Positions 60,063 through 64,000 of a stretch of 64,000 nt of DNA are shown piece by piece; the first letter of the stretch is position 1, and every line of letters starts with the position of its first letter. This DNA comes from Antennarius striatus (taxonomy: Eukaryota; Chordata; Actinopteri; Lophiiformes; Antennariidae), in contig NC_090787.1 of the NCBI RefSeq assembly GCF_040054535.1, forward strand, positions 16,506,001 to 16,570,000. The letters are read 5' to 3'. The position numbers and the translations under genes were made by a program. The notes under the pieces are model-generated. The model was not told the DNA's origin. It saw nothing but the letters and a program-made list of their open reading frames with translations, and did not search any database.

Positions 60063-63000
60063 GTGAGGTCATTTGACATAGGCTCTGCGCTTCACTAACC
60101 ACCTCACATTCTTTCCATTGTATCTAACATTATTTAATCCTTTTGCTGCCACCAAAAAGAGAATGGCCTCAAATAAGTTTGAGGTTGACTTTTTTTGTTT
60201 TGTTTGTTTGTTTCTTGTCTTTTCTTTTGTGATTCTTGGATGTTTTTTTTCCACAGACTGTAGCCAGACAGCCTCCGCTGCTGGCCTGGCGCTCTTAATG
60301 AACCTTGACATGTGTCCAGGAAGAGAAATATCCTCGGCGCAGTTAAGCTGTTCAACATTTTGTATATACACTCATATATGTCCTCCTAATCCCAGGTCAT
60401 ATCTTTTTCTGAAATACTTCTTCAAAACTTGAGGGTTTTTCATTTAATGTTCAGCCTAAACTGATTTACTACTAATGTCAGAATAATCATTTCATCATCA
60501 CTAACGGGGATTTGTGTAGTTGCCCCTTTTTTTTGAAGATCTCTTGTTTTTGGACAGGCCTTGATGTAAATCATATCAAAGTTATATTGTAGAGTTTTTG
60601 TTTTTCTTTTATCTCTGCTGTCTATATTGTTTTTTTCCAGATCTTTGTAAGTCAAAAAATAAGTTAAGATTTAACTTTCAATTTTTTTTTCATGGTTATA
60701 AGGCTTTAAAAACAAGTAATAAGTGGCCGATATAAGGTTATCATTGCTTTAAGGGTTGGAGGGACCAGATGGGTCTCTCTGAGTCTCTCCTTCTGGAAAC
60801 ACTGACTTTACATTCTGCTGCAGTGGAGACGTAGCCACAGAGCTTTTGTAATATGGTGGTCTAGGTCCATACTAAAGATTATGACATTTCACGGAGAGCT
60901 TTAAAAAGAGCTGCAGATGTGCAGTCCCGTGTCCGATTGAGGGTGATTTGCTTTGGATGATGGTGAATTGGAAAGCTGTATATTAAGTTTGGATCCAGAG
61001 GTGAAGGTTAGAAGTCTGCATGTGTCGTCTGCAGCTCAGGCAGGTACGAAGAGTTCATTTACTGCATGATCCGAGAGGCTCTGGTCCGGTCTGAGGAGGA
61101 CAAGTTGGGGTTCTGGTCATCCTACCAAAGGTATGGTGGCATTGACTGCGTGAGGTTATTGTGTTTTATTTCTTTTCTTTTTTAATAGTGGTAGAGTCGT
61201 ATCTACTTGTGCACAGTATCTGTACCAAAAAAAACTGGATTGACGAGCTGCAGTCTGCCTGTTTTGGGAAGAATGAAATTCTGTCTTTTTTTTGTTGTCT
61301 GCAGTCATTTGACTGACTTACGTACTTTAAGATATACCAAAAATATTTGTTAAAATAATTGCTGTGTGTAGTCGGTGTAGATTAGTCTATTCAATATATT
61401 TATGAGTGCAGAATCTTTCTTCAATGTCAACAGAATATAGAAATGCAATATTTTGATGATCATTTTCCAAAGATGACCTTTTTTAAAAGTAGTCCGACAA
61501 AGAGTTTCAGCTCATTGTTTAAATTGGCAGCACAACCAAACAGAACTAGACGGGTTAGTTAGTGGGTTGGGGCTTTTGGGGGGGGGCAGTTACCTTCTAC
61601 TCTGTCTGAATCCTCCTGTCGCTGGGGCCTCGCTCCGTTTTCTTTGAGGCATCTTAAAGCATTACTTTCCCTCTCATATAATTTTGCCGTTTCGGTAGCA
61701 GTTTTGGATTTTTCTGAAGCATATTGGAAAAGTTTCATGTTTTTGGTTTTGTACTAATATACAGCCATAAAACAACAGCTTGAACCAAAGTGGTTTTCCT
61801 CAGTAGTTGCTGTGCCTGTCTGTCCACACAGGTTTACTCTTCACATGATCTCCCCCCTCCACACTGCTGTAAAATGATTCTCCCCTCTTCCCCTCCCCCC
61901 AAACTGAGTCGGTACCTGACAGATTGGGTGCTGCTGGGTAACGGATTGCAGAAACTTTAGCTTTAACAACCTGCTGCTGGGACTCCTGGTGGAGTTCAGC
62001 TGGTTTGAGGCCTGCATGCTTTGCTATAGCTTTATGACTACGTCCCATGAAAACCAGGACGTGTGGTTTAGCCCCTCCCGTCCCGAGGGCCCACCTATGT
62101 AAATGCATTGATCTGATCATAAATAATTTGCTACACCTCCTCTGAGCGCCACCGTCATGAACCAGCATGTGATAACCAACGTGCTGCTCCGTACTGTTAC
62201 GTGCTACATGTTCAGCTCAGTCCCGCAGAAAAGAAGCGTCGTCCTGCTGCTTCTGAATACCACAGTGAAATACTGAGACCGTAAGCAGCCAGTTTTACCC
62301 TGTTATCCTCTTGTCTACTTCTTTTCTGTTGTTGAAATTACTTTGACTGAATATACCTCAGCAGCACTTAAACATAAGGTTCACCTTTATACATGTCTGT
62401 TTATAGAACAGTGTAGAATGTATAACTACTGTCTGGCTCTGCATTTAAAGTTTATACGGATGAACCATACATAAGAACCATACATAAACGACAACCTACT
62501 ACTGCTATTTTCTAGTACTACTATTTATGGGGTATTTCCAGGTTTAAATGTTATTTTGAGATCCTTCTTGCCAAAGGAAAAGCCTTTCTCTCTGCAGCTA
62601 GGCGGATGTCTGGCTGCTCACGTTGCTGGTTTTCCCCCCCTCTTGGCCACAGCAGGCCTGCAGGACGCTCCCGTCCGTCTCCAGTGCTGTTCGTAGTTAC
62701 TAAAAGAGTTGAACATGTGCTAGCAAGGTGAACCAGTCGCTAACGGCACCGTCGTATGTTACTGAAATATTTATCTGAGGAAAGATTTAAGAATTCGAGA
62801 AACCATCTTTTCTTAATTCTTTACATATAAATATATATATAAACACATGTAAGATATTCATATTTTATATTTGAACCAGTATGTTATCAAGACTGAATGT
62901 AGTGTTTATCAAACTTATAAAAAAAATTCCCCTGAATCTTTCTTTCTATTATCGCAAAATAGATTTTTCTAAACTGTCTAGACCAAAAAATGAAAGATGA

Positions 63001-63350
63001 TATCTGAGATCACGCCTTTGTGGCGTGAGTCACAGACATTTGTCTGTTCTGTATCTGTAAGGTCTTTTCAACAGGTGGGGGGGCTTCGTCAGCCCCTCCC
63101 TGACTCTGAGGCGTCTGATCTTAAATCTTCAAATTTTTTGTTTTCTGTCTTTGGTGTCAGTGTGGACTTTATTTGTTGTGCTGTCTTTAACAATCATTTG
63201 ATTATTATTATTTTTTTAATATTACTTTATGCCTTTAATTGTTTTGTATAGTGTGAGAGGGCAAGATCACTGGCTTTCTTAGTTTGACAAAGATTAACAT
63301 TATCATTTATGCCTTATTGTTATGTAGAAGACATGAGCATTGTAGCATCG

Positions 63351-63394
<44 letters not shown>
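63351..63394. repeat. (GT)n microsatellite in pou2f1 3' UTR
   Basis: About 22 GT units within the transcribed 3' region. Confidence 0.95.
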
Positions 63395-63397
<3 letters not shown>

Positions 63398-63552
63398 ATC
63401 GTGGAGCTCTCTGGATGCATTGTTTTCACTGAAGCAGTACAGTGTACTTTGGGCATTTTGGATGGTGATTGTGTTGCTACCTACGGTTTTTAGGTGCGAC
63501 TCGGACGGGTGGAGGATACCTGTGGGTAAAGCTTTACTAATAACTCCAGCAG

Positions 63553-63554
<2 letters not shown>

Positions 63555-63592
<38 letters not shown>
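63555..63592. repeat. (GT)n microsatellite in pou2f1 3' UTR, second
   Basis: About 19 GT units, 160 bases after the first run. Confidence 0.95.
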
Positions 63593-63593
<1 letters not shown>

Positions 63594-63785
63594 ACGAGAG
63601 AAGAGGGAGGGCAGTCTACAAACCATTTTGGTGCATTTTTTTCCCCATCTTCCAGCAGATGTTTAAAAGTGATTTTTTTTTTTTTAATGGTGAAACATGA
63701 GAGTACATATTTTAGTTTTTGTCAAGAGAGGGTCTCTACTGATTAACTAAAGCCTTTAAGCAAGCCTGGGCCGGGTTTCCTATGA

Positions 63786-63791
63786 AATAAA
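63786..63791 (+). terminator. Candidate pou2f1 polyadenylation signal (AATAAA)
   Basis: Canonical hexamer in the context CCTATGAAATAAACGCAG, at the end of a long UTR without other genes. The 200 bases after it show nothing recognisable. Confidence 0.5.
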
Positions 63792-64000
63792 CGCAGCTTA
63801 TAGTCATGATGTGACTGTTTCATCTGTTTGAATTATTTGAATTACTATCAGCTGATGATCCTCTTGGCACTGGCTTGAATCCAAGGCTTTGTTTTCATGA
63901 TATTTGATCGACAGATGTCAAGTTCTCGTGGATCGGCCATGCATGAAGTCGTAGTCCGTAGGCCCACCACACTGGTCTGCTGGTTGACAGGAAGTGTAGA

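Larger units (their letters stand above)
59988..63810 (+). other. pou2f1 3' UTR
   Basis: No further coding sequence follows the stop codon. The region is T-rich with two GT microsatellites, and an AATAAA lies at 63786-63791, giving a UTR of about 3.8 kb. Shorter forms could end earlier; none can be proved from sequence. Confidence 0.55.

Overview
The window is vertebrate nuclear DNA, almost certainly from a ray-finned (teleost) fish. The genes are split into many short exons with GT/AG borders. Their products resemble mammalian ME3, ILDR1, ILDR2, GPA33 and POU2F1. The spaces between exons hold hAT and mariner-like elements, a Ty3/gypsy element, decayed LINEs, and long GT and GATA microsatellites. 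There are no bacterial-style operons or CRISPR arrays. I rebuilt the exons by hand from splice sites, reading phase and remembered protein families. The four complete models (ildr1 558 aa, ildr2 611 aa, gpa33 477 aa, pou2f1 667 aa) all stay in frame from ATG to stop.

Layout: (1) 1-4.7 kb, minus strand: first three coding exons of a mitochondrial malic enzyme (me3), running off the left edge, with a promoter carrying a CRE and four CCAAT boxes. (2) 5.7-13.3 kb, minus: ildr1 (angulin-2), 8 coding exons, with a 923-bp hAT element in intron 6. (3) 13.3-16.7 kb: intergenic, holding a second small hAT element. (4) 17.7-29.8 kb, minus: ildr2 (angulin-3), 10 coding exons, with three copies of a palindromic MITE, one abutting a splice donor. 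(5) 31.6-35.4 kb, minus: gpa33 (A33 antigen), 7 coding exons, ending in a tandem-repeat cytoplasmic tail. (6) 35.4-42.7 kb: GATA microsatellite, broken Ty3/gypsy element and a decayed LINE. (7) 43.7-63.8 kb, plus: pou2f1 (Oct-1), 14 coding exons, an alternative first exon at 52.4 kb and a long 3' UTR.

The genes do not form one pathway. ildr1, ildr2 and gpa33 are all epithelial immunoglobulin-superfamily membrane proteins in the same orientation. ILDR2, GPA33 and POU2F1 are also neighbours on human chromosome 1q24, whereas ILDR1 and ME3 lie elsewhere in human. The head-to-tail ildr2-ildr1 pair is therefore the most informative structural feature of the locus. The most unusual sequence features are a perfect 18-bp hairpin just after the pou2f1 stop codon, the repeat tail of gpa33, the MITE touching the ildr2 exon 8 donor, and octamer-like motifs inside pou2f1, which encodes the octamer-binding protein.
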